A stretch of DNA of 64,000 bases from Siphonodentalium dalli (GCA_032622095.1 CP136066.1:169580664-169644663); one strand, 5' to 3'; shown: positions 24,044 to 34,164, numbered from the stretch's first letter. Notes: a model not told the origin generated them from the sequence alone. Translations and numbers: made by a program.

Positions 24044-24599
24044 ATTCTCCTAGATGTACGCATGGACTGATATATTTCAACTGACAACTGGGGTCATAAT
24101 GTTATAGAACAAATAAGGCATCAACTTGTTTTCAAAATAAACTAGCATATGCTCGCAACAGCCAAATGCTATGTTTTGTGTCAATCCCTCATATATTATG
24201 ATTTTGTGGGTTTGCACTCGCCTTCGCCATTTTGAATGCGTGGTACTCACTAAAATCGAAACCTCGTGATTCCCCATCGTGGTGCTTATGGAACAAGATT
24301 TATAGTTTGCTTCTGAATGCTGCATGAGAACATAACCGAGTTAATAGTGGATACACAGTTCATGCAGTGTAATGGTATTTGATTGTATTATACGTTTCAG
24401 GTTTGTGGCCTTGTCCATATAATCCCACCAATGTCGTTCAGTGCATGTCATAGCTGTTATATTCAGATAACACACATAATTACCACCGAGCTGCAAATAT
24501 GCGACATGTTAATTGGAATGTGATCAATAAGTCATGCAATTTATTTTTATCTTAATGATGCGCACGACGCGATAAACAAATATTACATTTAAGCAGTTA
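24044..24599. other. No gene seen
   Basis: No recognisable gene or repeat. Confidence 0.45.
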
Positions 24600-24835
24600 A
24601 AGTATGGCTCTGGAGGCAGGGACGCGGCTGGAGGGTCTCCATTTGGGGATTCACACATTGAAATTTCCAACTGCGCATGTCCACCCCTGAACCAAATCTA
24701 AATCCAAGTTTCACGAAAATCCATTTGCACATCACCCTTGGGTTGAAAATGTCCAACTGTTGGACATTTCCAATCTGACACCCCCTAATGTTAGGTTGGA
24801 AAATGTCCATGCAACTGATAGCAATTACAGACTTA
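24600..24835 (-). repeat. Old dispersed repeat, inverted partner of 62118-62320
   Basis: The reverse complement aligns with 62118-62320 at roughly 60-65% by eye. Both contain AATTGCTATCAGTTG, GGAAAT-CAACAG-TGGA blocks and GGAGACCCTC. Short frames are open in both copies, which could be coincidence or a degraded coding relic. Confidence 0.55.
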
Positions 24836-25619
24836 AATTAGGACTAAACAGAAGAATATGATGTTTGTCTAAAAATAACAATTTCCCCAAAATCATAGCA
24901 ATTTTGAATGAAATTTGGTATGGAGGTACGTCATCGTGACTGCTTTAAAAATGAGCTTGTTCGCATTTTTTTCCTGCGTTTTCGTTCGTCACTTATCTTT
25001 GCTTTATTTCCGTCCGGCTTGGTAATTGCAAAAAATATGAATGGATTTCAATAATATTTGTTATACAAGTTGATTGCCACACTCTCTCACACAAGCGCGT
25101 AAGTCATGTTTATCCAGATTTGTTTACCTGCGCTATGGCCCTTAGTTTGTTAATTTTTCACGATGATTGTCTCTCCTGCTCTTGTCCTGATGTTTTTTTT
25201 ATGTGAATGACTGATTTTACGGAGAAAAAAATTGCAGAGGTTCTCAGTATTGGGTTCCTACCTGCCCAAATTTTACTTTTCACCGTGGGGGTACACGCCA
25301 GCATGACCTACCGGTGCAATCTCGTGTTATCTCAATGATGAGCATGACTCGAACAAACAAGTGCCATGGAACATTTAAGCATCTCAATCATGGCTACCTT
25401 ATTTTGAAGGAGGATGTGATATATCGATAAATACATGAAACGTCTATGCACGGACTTTATGTACTCTGAAACATAAACTCGACAAACCCATAGCAAATTC
25501 CAGATTGTTTCCATTTTTCATACATAACCCATTTTGATCCACGGAGCCTGTCCGTAACGTGACATAAGCGATCAATACTACGTATACTTTGGTACTACAA
25601 ACCGACATTTTTTTTTTTT
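24836..25619. other. No gene seen
   Basis: No recognisable gene or repeat; a run of T at 25609-25620 leads into the next LINE fragment. Confidence 0.45.
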
Positions 25620-25960
25620 TAGTTTTAGATAATGCCATGCATCTCTTCACTGGCTATGACCGTATTTTATTACACTGCCCTAAGTACCACAATCCTAGGC
25701 AAGTCTTTAGCAGTTACGCGAAGAATGTGATATCAAATTACGATGTGTTAGACGAGCTCCAAAAGCTTCAAGAAATATTCAAATCTAATGATAAACAACT
25801 GAGCAGAGCTCTAAGTAAATATTTAATTGAAGCCGAAATATTACGACAATAACACTGTAATCACTCATATATTTTTGTTTTTCTTTCTTTGCCATATCCT
25901 GTATCCGTATAGCGATTGCGCAATAAAGTATCTATCTATCTATCTATCTATCAAAAGAGA
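25620..25960 (+). pseudogene. LINE 3' end with TATC microsatellite tail
   Basis: Codons 25640-25852 give the last part of a LINE ORF2: L-L-H-C-P-K-Y (the HFLL-CP-Y zinc motif), followed by a helical tail ending at TAA. An AATAAAG lies at 25922-25928, then (TATC) repeats at 25929-25952. A short tandem repeat directly after the 3' UTR is typical of some LINE clades. It is heavily 5'-truncated. The fragment at 20426-20900 may be a relative but the overlap is too short to be sure. Confidence 0.7.
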
Positions 25961-25981
25961 TCATACTTCACTAGTACAAAA

Positions 25982-26205
25982 CCTGGGAACTGTTTGATGT
26001 TGCGACCAGTTCTGACAGGGAACGTTATAACATTGAACACACAAGACAGGGAATATATTTCGTTGTGAATTCTTGTTCCTCAATAATCAACTTCACAGTA
26101 GGGGTGGTCCCTGTTGGAGATTGCATGCTGTTTGGTGACCTTTGTGAGCCGATATCTCAAAAGATTTTGAATTTAATTAACCGAGAAAAGGTCCACGGTA
26201 TTAAG
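25982..26205 (+). repeat. Dispersed repeat related to 9582-9830
   Basis: Shares CTGACAGGGAAC, GCATGCT-TTT, CCTTTGTGAGCCGAT and TCTCAA-like blocks in the same order with 9640-9830. It adjoins the LINE microsatellite. Non-coding. Confidence 0.55.
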
Positions 26206-26344
26206 CAACGCACACAACTAAAGCTAACAAATTCGAAGTGATAATATACGGAAGTATAATTAAATACACACTTAGCTGGGAAAGCTGCACTGGTACTATT
26301 CTCACGTACAGGAGGGTGTGCATGTAGAATCAATTTAAACCAAT

Positions 26345-27190
26345 TTAAATGACTGCTTTGGTAACTATTTCCGATGCGAGTCTGGCTAGTTTGTTTGTTT
26401 TATTTCCGTCAATAAAAAGAATTTTAAGTTTTTCGTAAGTCGGATTACTTTGATAGTATGTTTTCAGATAGGGTCTTCGGAAGGACGAATATTCGTTGCA
26501 TATGAACAGATAATGGTATTCGTTGTCCAGAGTATTCTCGCCGCAAAGTTGGCAACGTGAACAGGGAACTTCTGAGTTCTTCCAACTGGAAACTTAAACA
26601 GGGAGCCGATTATTTCTAGTTCTCAATTTGATCAAGTATGAATTGAATTTTGGCGGCAGTTCTAAAAGATATTTCTCTATGCCAAAAGATACTTTAAAAA
26701 GGTATATAGAGTACGTTTTGTGCTCTGGGATAAAGTTTCGTTCCATGATTGCAAGTATTGGTCCTTTAACGACTGTTCAACATATCGAGCAAGGTATTCA
26801 CCATCACCAACCGACTGAGCATTTATTGAGTATATTTTTACTCTATTAAGCCAGGGGTTTTTAATCCCAGAACGAAGTGGATGTGAGTACAAATATCGAT
26901 ATAGAACAATCGACAGCTTATATGAATCTCGGTTGACAAGTGTCCCCCATAAGCGTATCATGATAGACGTTTCAATATAGATACATATCCACTTTCTCCA
27001 CAAAACATACAACTAGGCGTACTTGGTTACATTTTAAATATTATTTTCAATTTTTTTAGCTGCACCTATTCAAAGCAATCAATTTGCCCAAACCCATACA
27101 CATCACACTCGTATAGCATCACTGGGAGGACCATTTTATTAAAGAGGTCAATCAAGTGGTTCTCCCTGTGATGTTATACAAATCGGGATG
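26345..27190 (-). pseudogene. RTE-like LINE fragment
   Basis: The minus strand carries degraded C-terminal parts of a LINE reverse transcriptase in order. First is LFNKMVLPVMLYECDVYGFG (about 27090-27165), the conserved K-M-V-x-P-x-x-L-Y-x-C-x-x-x-G segment. Next is a 111-codon frame (26677-27012) with W-N-E-T-L. Last is a tail with RTRNNRLPV, C-S-R-C-Q-L-C and a D-N-E-Y-H-Y-L-F-x-C motif, ending near 26345. Stops and frameshifts separate the pieces. The catalytic core is absent. Confidence 0.8.
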
Positions 27191-27799
27191 TACGTGAATT
27201 CGACTGGCGTTAGACAACTAGATGTTAGGAATTTGCAATTTTCAGGTTAAGATCTCAAAATGCAAACGCAATTACGAATTGTGTTTAGTTTCAGTTTGGT
27301 GTGGCTCAATGGGAGGGAGGAAGCAGTTGGAAATTCCAATGTGGACACCGCCAACGGAGACTCCCTGTGTGTGTGGATACATTATATAGCTACTTACAGA
27401 TTCCGTATTTTTATGCCATCGGATATCCAAAACCATTCCGGGGACTCCATCGTTGACAATGCTCTGAATTACGAAGCACACACTATTTAAACATATTACT
27501 CCAAGGAACATAGTACGCACTAGTAAGTTCAACGTAACTGCTCATTTGAAAGCATGCGACACCCACAGACAAGCATGAAAGTGCACGACACTTCATAAAC
27601 ATTACGGCTATACCATTTGTTTGAAGTACGTCGTCTTGTCGGTAGCAGAACAATGTGTTGACTTTTCATATTTTGTGTACGAATCTGGGCCGAACAATCT
27701 GGCTATTGACAAAACCTATTAATTCGAAAGGATCAATTGGTTCGATATCCGTGCCTTATCGAGCAGCAATGGTTTAACATCGAGAATGTAATCATTAGC
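27191..27799. other. No gene seen
   Basis: Two mutually antisense frames (27260-27532) are unrecognised. Nothing else is supported. Confidence 0.45.
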
Positions 27800-28330
27800 T
27801 TCATGTATAGCATGAATCCTATCAGAGATATCGGTTTTCGTAACATATCTTTTCACTTTCGTAATATTGAAGTTCTATTATACTCCTGGAGCCATGTATG
27901 TCGCGTCGATTTAAATGTTTAAATTCAATATCAAGTATTATATGTGACAGAATGTTCAATGGGGTCTGGATCTGAGGAAAATTGATATGAATCTGATCAG
28001 AGATATCGGTTTTCGTAACATATCTTTTCACTTTCGTAATATTGAAGTTCTTGTATACACCTGGAGCCCCGTATGTCGCGTCGATATACAAATGTGTTTT
28101 ATCGGTCCATCGATTTAAATTTTTAAATTCAATATCAAGTATTTGTATGTGACAGAATGTTCAATGGTGTCTGGATCTGATGAAAATTGATATGATTCTT
28201 ATCAGAGATATCGCGTTTCGTAAAAGATCTTTTTACTTTCGTAATATTGAAGCTCTGGAGCCATGATTGTCGTGCCGATCTCTAGACGCGTCTTTGATTT
28301 AAGTATATTTAATTTTCAATATGTAGTATA
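27800..28330 (+). repeat. Tandem repeat, about 2.7 units of 180-205 bp
   Basis: Units begin at about 27809, 27987 and 28190 with TCAGAGATATCGG-type starts, followed by CACTTTCGTAATATTGAAG and AATATCAAGTATT. The third unit is interrupted at its AATATGTAGTATA block by the element at 28331. On the far side of that element, 37023-37060 continues with AGTATACATGACAGAATG, the next block of the same unit. The array is therefore the insertion target. Confidence 0.8.
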
Positions 28331-30085
28331 AGTAGTATCTGTGGCTCGTTAGGTCCACATCTAAAAATAGATTTTATGGGGGTAAAATTGTTTGTACTAA
28401 AATATTCCCAAAATATTTTTTCAAAACCCAAATTTTTTTTTCTCAAAATTTTCAAAAAAAAAAATTTTAATCTCAAAAATTTCTAACGAGTTTTCGGTCT
28501 CTTACCCAAATATCGGGCCGACTATTAAATGTCGAATGTTAAATTATTTGCGTGTAATATCTTTCGTTATTTTTGTTCAAACAAATTTTAAATATTTTTC
28601 ATGAAACTCTGTTAATTTTATTAATCGATGTATAGAAATAGCTTTATACCAATTATATGTGTATGGACAGGTCCGAGTCACGGTAATTTTGGACATTGTG
28701 ACCATCGGTATGAATGCATACATTCCAGTGTTTATCAATCAGACACAACCCATACATCATATAATTGTCATACCTGAAATAATTTGACACCATTACTCTT
28801 ACATGAATAATAAAGAGCGTTTATTCTTTACTTCTCTATCACGATGAAGTTATTGAGTATATGACAGGTGTGCATTATCGCGAATTATTGGAAGTATTGA
28901 GATGTTGTACTATTTTGAAAGCAGTCACGATATTTGAGCGTGTCCAAAAAAATTCAAAAACTTCCAAAAATTTCAAAAATTTCAAAAACTTCAAAAACTT
29001 TCAAAAATTTCAAAAATTTCAAAAACTTCAAAAATTTCAAAAACTTCAAAAACTTTCAAAAATTTCAAAAACTTCCAAAATTAAAAAAACTTCCAAAATT
29101 TCCAAAAACTTCAAAAATTTCAATATATAATGAAGATGACGAGCAACCAATTTTCGACTGGCCTGAGACATTACGTTATGGAATGAATAACGACAGCGGA
29201 TCAGAATGTGATCATACACGCAATAATAGAAGTTACTTTGATGTTGTTATGAATATAATTTTATCAACCTTACGTATTAACAGTTTATTGAGTTATGCAT
29301 ACATATAGTACGTCACTTGGACATTTTATCAGTTTATCACGTGATCACTAAATGTGGCAATCGGGTATCCACCGATGCCTGCAATGTATTATTTATTATA
29401 ATTGGACTCATTGATCTCACGTAAATAATACTCTTAGTTGTTCCAATAAAATAGTTATCAAATTCGATCACCAATAGATTTGACTGTGGAATATAATGAC
29501 CTTTAACTTATTTATCGATCTATGTTAGAACATGGTTTTAACAAAAAACTTGACCATAACAAAAATTACCTTACATTTATGCATGAATCTAATTAGACCA
29601 TGCGTAAATATTGTCAGCTTATCGTCTGATGAGCAAATCCGATGTTTATCAAAAATAGTACAACTTCCAGTTGGTAATAACTCTTACGAATGAAGAGCGT
29701 TGAACATATACGAAATTACTACACGAATGAACTGAAATTTATATTTCACATCTTACCAACAACAGATACAGACATAGTCATAGTGTTATACTGTATTACA
29801 TGTACCCATGCTATGACATCATTAGAAGGGGCAATACACTCAATGAGTTAAAGTGACACGAAACAAGGGACGTGATGTAATATTGGTGTTTGAATCTTAA
29901 AGGAACACAAGACACTCTAAAGGGACACTCATTATGAATGAATGTTAACAATACAAGCGCACGAATGAAGAGCGTTGAACATATACGAAATTACTACACG
30001 AATGAATTGAACCTTGAAATTTATAATTCACATCTTACCAACAACAGCTACAGACATAATCATAGTGTTATACTGTCTTGCATGA
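28331..30085 (+). repeat. Left terminal inverted repeat
   Basis: It is matched by the reverse complement of 34165-37022. In order from the outside it has the terminal block, an AT-rich block with T and A runs (28425-28470), a unique-looking block, a minisatellite of TTCAAAAAC/TTCAAAAAT units (28950-29130), and a block around GTTATCAAATTCGATCACC. Innermost are two sub-repeats starting CGAATGAAGAGCGTTGAAC (29689 and 29961). Left and right arms differ by few substitutions by eye, suggesting a fairly recent insertion or ongoing homogenisation. Confidence 0.85.
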
Positions 30086-30099
30086 CATCATTTTACATG

Positions 30100-30491
30100 A
30101 CATCAAACGAGTCTGGGCACGCATATCTGTCAAAAGATACAATAGCCGTCATTGGTCAATCTATCCTCGGTATCACTTTTCGATTTACAAAATCAATTTC
30201 ACCGAGAGGTTCCCTCGTCATTTGTAGTGACGTAATTGCGGCGTTTTGCGGTATTTTACTGCGGCGGCGCCGGCAACAACGGCGGCAACAACGTTGTTGG
30301 CGGCGGCGGCGGCGGCGGCGCCGCCGCCGCAGTAAAATACCGCAAAACGCCACAATTACGTCACTACAAATGACGAGGGAACCTCTCGGTGAAATTGATT
30401 TTGTAAATCGAAAAGTGATACCGAGGATAGATTGACCAATGACGGCTATTGTATCTTTTGACAGATATGCGTGCCCAGACTCGTTTGATGT
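30100..30491. repeat. 392-bp palindrome with GC-rich apex
   Basis: Positions n and 60591-n are complementary from 30100/30491 inward with almost no mismatch and no indel (one visible mismatch near 30230/30361). The arms contain GTCTGGGCACGCATATCTGT and GCGTTTTGCGGTATTTTACT. The central 70 bases are GCC/GGC repeats with a CAACAACGTTGTTG dyad placed off-centre, so the apex is asymmetric. Such a sequence would fold into a hairpin with a 170-bp stem and small internal arms. It separates the left TIR from the ATPase gene. Hairpin ends are known from parvoviruses and some other linear replicons; that role here is inference. Confidence 0.9.
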
Positions 30492-30649
30492 TCGCTATCG
30501 CATTACTATGTTTTATTAGCCGAGACTTCACTTCTCGTCTGACTCTCTTACCGACAAGACCTGTTGATTCCCCGTCTACACAGTGCTTCTCCGGCAGACT
30601 ATTTCATCTACATAAAGTTATCAAACATACGGACAGGACATATTTTTAG
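30467..30649 (+). CDS. Small upstream ORF, uncertain
   Basis: An ATG frame of 60 codons between the palindrome and the ATPase gene, with a short hydrophobic stretch near its N-terminus (MFAIALLCFIS). In the duplicated copy (from 31811) the same frame is stopped by TGA after 14 codons. It is not clearly coding and may just be leader sequence. Confidence 0.2.
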   Translation: MRAQTRLMFAIALLCFISRDFTSRLTLLPTRPVDSPSTQCFSGRLFHLHKVIKHTDRTYF

Positions 30650-30666
30650 GTTATAATGAACATTTG

Positions 30667-30672
30667 TATAAA
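30667..30672 (+). promoter_or_regulatory. TATA box candidate for ATPase gene
   Basis: TATAAA followed by GG, 38 bases before the ATG at 30710, in AT-rich leader. The duplicate gene has the same sequence at 32011-32016 with identical spacing. The short distance would leave almost no 5' UTR, so this is a candidate only. A second TATAAAT overlaps the ATG itself. Confidence 0.35.
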
Positions 30673-30709
30673 GGAAATCCATATACCGAGACATTTTAGT
30701 CAAGTATAA

Positions 30710-31612
30710 ATGAAGCACCAGTGTTCAATTTGCTCTAGTGAGTATGTGCGGAACCATGATTTGATAAGACATGTACAATCTAAGCACACTGAGTTTGTTA
30801 ACCGACACCCACAACAGCAGCACCAAGCAGCAGCAACAAACAGTAGCAGCAACAGGCAGCAGCATCATCAGCCACAACAACAGCCATTACAGCAACACCA
30901 GATACTACAACACCAGCAGGGGAAACAGCAACAAAGCGACATAACATCCTGCTTTGATGATCCAATGGCCAATGTCCAAGAAGATTTTATTTTCAAGCAT
31001 CCATTCATGGCATGTGTAAGTGGACCGACATCTAGTGGTAAGACATACTTCGTGAAAACCTTGCTACAAAAGTCTGCCTCAAAAATATCACCCGCACCTG
31101 ACAGAATAATATGGTTTTATAAATATTGGCAGCCCCTATATGACGAAATAAAGTATACCGTCACCCCTCAGGTCAACTTTATACGAGGAATACCAGCAAA
31201 CTTGGATTCTCTTATCAACCCCCGGTATAAAAATCTAGTTATACTCGATGACTTGATGCAAACTTCATCAAAAGACCAGAGAGTTAATGATTTGCATTCC
31301 GAAGGAAGTCACCATTTGAACTTATCTTTGATAAGTTTGAACCAGAATTTCTACTACAACAAAGATCCAACGCAACGACGAAATTGTCAATATTTGGTAT
31401 TGTTCAATAACCCAATCGACAAGGGATTAATTTCAACATTATCAAGACAGATGTATCCTGAATGTCCTCAGCGTATGGTTCGAGAGTTTTCGGAAGCGAC
31501 GAGTGAACCGTACGGTTACCTACTGGTGGATTTAAAAGCCGCAACACCGGACACATTACGTCTGCGACAGAATGTACTAAAAGAGGACACGAACCAACAT
31601 ATGGGTGAATGA
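30710..31612 (+). CDS. C2H2 finger-packaging ATPase fusion, intact copy
   Basis: 300 residues. Residues 5-26 are a C2H2 zinc finger (C5, C8, H21, H26). Residues 33-77 are a Gln/His-rich linker. Residues about 92-285 are a P-loop ATPase: Walker A GPTSSGKT at 105-112, Walker B NLVILDD ending in D180-D181, a downstream polar motif with Q212, and an arginine-rich R-R-N-C segment at 223-226. The paired acidic Walker B and the S-x-x-x-x-Q-N stretch match the A32 branch of FtsK/HerA ATPases, which pump DNA into virus capsids. Relatives occur as uncharacterised proteins in many invertebrate genomes, from memory. It has no introns and starts at the first ATG after a TATA box. It is the only complete virus-type gene in the element. 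A DNA-binding role for the finger is inference. Confidence 0.85.
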   Translation: MKHQCSICSSEYVRNHDLIRHVQSKHTEFVNRHPQQQHQAAATNSSSNRQQHHQPQQQPLQQHQILQHQQGKQQQSDITSCFDDPMANVQEDFIFKHPFMACVSGPTSSGKTYFVKTLLQKSASKISPAPDRIIWFYKYWQPLYDEIKYTVTPQVNFIRGIPANLDSLINPRYKNLVILDDLMQTSSKDQRVNDLHSEGSHHLNLSLISLNQNFYYNKDPTQRRNCQYLVLFNNPIDKGLISTLSRQMYPECPQRMVREFSEATSEPYGYLLVDLKAATPDTLRLRQNVLKEDTNQHMGE

Positions 31613-31617
31613 AATGG

Positions 31618-31835
31618 CACCGCCGCCGCCGCCGCCAACAACGTTGTTGCCGCCGTTGTTGCCGGCGCCGCCGCAGTAAAATACCGCAAAACGCCGCAAT
31701 TACCCCACTACAAATGACGAGGGAACCTCTCGGTGAAATTGATTTTGTAAATCGAAAAGTGATACCGAGGATAGATTGACCAATGACGGCTATTGTATCT
31801 TTTGACAGATATGCGTGCCCAGACTAGTTTTATGT
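31618..31835. repeat. Half palindrome with apex in opposite orientation
   Basis: This is the right arm of the 30100-30491 palindrome preceding the second ATPase copy. Its apical 55 bases (31618-31675) equal the reverse complement of the apical bases 30258-30315 of the first copy. Relative to the same arm, the asymmetric CAACAACGTTGTTG region is therefore inverted. The left arm is missing. Two orientations of one apex relative to one arm is the flip/flop pattern known from hairpin-transfer replication; an inversion during duplication could also give it. Confidence 0.75.
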
Positions 31836-32053
31836 TCGCTATCGCATTACTATGATTTAATAGCCGAGACTTCACTTCTCGTCTGACTCTCTTACCGACA
31901 AGACCTGTTGATTCCCCGTCTACACGGTGCTTCTCCGGCAGACTATTTCATCTACATAAAGTTATCAAACATACGGACAGGACATATTTTTAGGTTATAA
32001 TGAACATTTGTATAAAGGAAATCCATATACCGAGACATTTTAGTCAAGTATAA

Positions 32054-32956
32054 ATGAAGCACCAGTGTTCAATTTGCTCTAGTGAGTATGTGCGGAACCA
32101 TGATTTGATAAGACATGTACAATCTAAGCACACTGAGTTTGTTAACCGACACCCCCAACAGCAGCACCAAGCAGCAGCAACAAACAGTAGCAGCAACAGG
32201 CAGCAGCATCATCAGCCACAACAACAGCCATTACAGCAACACCAGATACTACAACACTAGCAGGGGAAACAGCAACAAAGCGACATAACATCCTGCTTTG
32301 ATGATCCAATGGCCAATGTCCAAGAAGATTTTATTTTCAAGCATCCATTCATGGCATGTGTAAGTGGACCGACATCTAGTGGTAAGACATACTTCGTGAA
32401 AACCTTGCTACAAAAGTCTGCCTCAAAAATATCACCCGCACCTGACAGAATAATATGGTTTTATAAATATTGGCAGCCCCTATATGACGAAATAAAGTAT
32501 ACCGTCACCCCTCAGGTCAACTTTATACGAGGAATACCAGCAAACTTGGATTCTCTTATCAACCCCCGGTATAAAAATCTAGTTATACTCGATGACTTGA
32601 TGCAAACTTCATCAAAAGACCAGAGAGTTAATGATTTGCATTCCGAAGGAAGTCACCATTTGAACTTATCTTTGATAAGTTTGAACCAGAATTTCTACTA
32701 CAACAAAGATCCAACGCAACGACGAAATTGTCAATATTTGGTATTGTTCAATAACCCAATCGACAAGGGATTAATTTCAACATTATCAAGACAGATGTAT
32801 CCTGAATGTCCTCAGCGTATGGTTCGAGAGTTTTCGGAAGCGACGAGTGAACCGTACGGTTACCTACTGGTGGATTTAAAAGCCGCAACACCGGACACAT
32901 TACGTCTGCGACAGAATGTACTAAAAGAGGACACGAACCAACATATGGGTGAATGA
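32054..32956 (+). pseudogene. Second ATPase copy split by amber codon
   Basis: The gene is the same length as 30710-31612 and nearly identical. A C-to-T change makes the codon at 32258-32260 TAG in the Gln-rich linker, after residue 68. The zinc finger is thus cut off as a 68-residue frame. The ATPase domain stays open from Met at 32309 for 215 codons, with Walker A, Walker B and downstream motifs intact, so an ATPase-only protein from an internal start is conceivable. The gene lies directly upstream of the C2HC-finger gene, with its stop 6 bases before the next ATG. Downstream gene order suggests that this was the original position and 30710 the new copy. Confidence 0.8.
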
Positions 32957-32962
32957 AATGGC

Positions 32963-33755
32963 ATGAAATATAATCTCCAAAAAGACAGAGAACACCCAGA
33001 TGAACAGAATGGGATGAAAAAACATACAAAAGACACTGAGACCCAGGGTCAGCAGAATGCGATGAAATACGATGACAGAGAACTCCCTGGTCAACAGAAG
33101 GGCATAACATATAATTATATTGTGCCCCAGGGTCAACATAATGACTATACTAACGACATAAGGCCAGCTGGTGAGCTCGATGAAATTAATAAGAAGAACC
33201 GTCAAAACATAGGCATTCGAGAAGACATGTCGTACCCTTGTAATGACTGCGGGCTTTTGTTCGAAGATCATTATGATGTTCAGAGACACGTAAAAAAACT
33301 GGTGTCAAGAAAATAAGTTAAAACGAAAATTAACTGAGGACACGGATGATAGTCAGAATAAGAAAATTAAATTGAATGAAGATGAATACTTCAAAAGTTT
33401 GTGTGCTGAGAGTAGAGATAAAACACATGAGGAATGGAGTGATAAAGTGGACACGTATAAGGAAAATGGTTCGAAAGAAACAGAAGCAAAAGAACAAGCT
33501 GACAAGGACCTTAAAAGTAAAGATATGATGCACTTTATGAATGGTTATGCTTGGACAATAGTATCGTATCTGCAGCTGCGCAATGGGACTCTGCACAACA
33601 GAGTCATGGATAAAGTCGACAAATATTTGAATAATGGTTATGGAGAATATGATGCAGTGAAAATGTCAATATTAAAGTACAAACCGATGCTAGAAAAATT
33701 CATGGACGAAATAAATGACACTTCTGACGAAAGTGATGACAATTCGGACGATTAA
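32963..33755 (+). pseudogene. C2HC-finger gene, frameshifted
   Basis: The first frame (32963-33316, 117 codons) is hydrophilic and Gln/Asp/Lys-rich, then has the start of a zinc finger (C93, C96, H109). It ends after a run of seven A (33292-33298). A second frame, open from 33294 to 33755, begins with a Cys codon (TGT at 33303-33305) spaced to complete a C2HC finger. It continues with a basic stretch, a long charged, probably helical region and an acidic tail ending DDNSDD. It has no good ATG of its own before the conserved-looking part. The simplest reading is one gene broken by a one-base change at the A-run. Programmed frameshifting or a sequencing error cannot be excluded. I recall similar finger-plus-helical proteins beside such ATPases in invertebrate genomes; their function is unknown. 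Confidence 0.65.
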
Positions 33756-33760
33756 ATTTC

Positions 33761-33766
33761 AATAAA
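33761..33766 (+). terminator. Polyadenylation signal candidate
   Basis: AATAAA six bases after the stop of the downstream frame, with a T-rich stretch about 20-40 bases later. It is the only well-placed signal after the gene pair, which suggests a compact viral-type transcript ending here. Confidence 0.45.
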
Positions 33767-33779
33767 CTTCATTAACATG

Positions 33780-34164
33780 ATATTCTCGTTTTCGTTATAT
33801 ATCTATAAGCGGGGAGAGAGTGAGTGGATTATTGGGAATTGTAGAGTGAGAAACGATACGTAATGATAAAAGGCGCATTAAGTGCCCGAAAATTTGAACT
33901 TTAAATATTGTTCTGTGTCATTTTAACTTTCAACCACTGCGCTTGTATTGTTAACATTCATTCATAATGAGTGTATTGTGTTCCTTTAATATTCAAACAC
34001 CGGTGCGTTTATTGTTAACATTCATTCATAATGAGTGTCTTGTGTTCCTTTAATGATGTCATAGCGTGTGCACATGCAAGACAGTATAACACTATGCCTA
34101 TGTCTGTATCTGTTGTCACACCGTGAGTGGATTGTCCGCCTTTAATGATGTCATAGCGTGTGTG
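33780..34164. repeat. Inner spacer with repeated TIR modules
   Basis: Contains extra partial copies of the innermost TIR module (TGTTAACATTCATTCATAAT at 33950, 34013 and again at 34300). The right TIR boundary is therefore fuzzy. No gene. Confidence 0.65.

Larger units (their letters stand above)
30274..32961 (+). repeat. Direct duplication, period 1344 bp
   Basis: Bases 30338-31617 recur at 31682-32961 with very few differences (for example C to T at 32258, and several near 31829-31880). The copy junction is exact: after GAAATGGCA the first copy runs into GCC repeats at 31618, the second into the downstream gene at 32962. The 5' edge lies in the GC-rich apex of the palindrome. The near identity indicates a recent event. 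Confidence 0.9.

Noticed and set aside
28861..29308. Long Lys/Phe-rich frames (and mirror frames at 34941-35442 and 36070-36499) as coiled-coil genes
   Set aside because: They come from a 9-10 bp minisatellite without stops in several frames and on both arms; repeat numbers differ between arms. No start or domain evidence.
29938..30435. 165-codon frame running through the palindrome with a poly-Arg stretch
   Set aside because: The Arg run is just the GC apex, and the reverse strand gives nearly the same peptide because the sequence is a palindrome.
33000..33600. Minus-strand frames opposite the C2HC-finger gene
   Set aside because: They are shadows of the recognisable plus-strand genes and have hydrophobic, non-specific translations.
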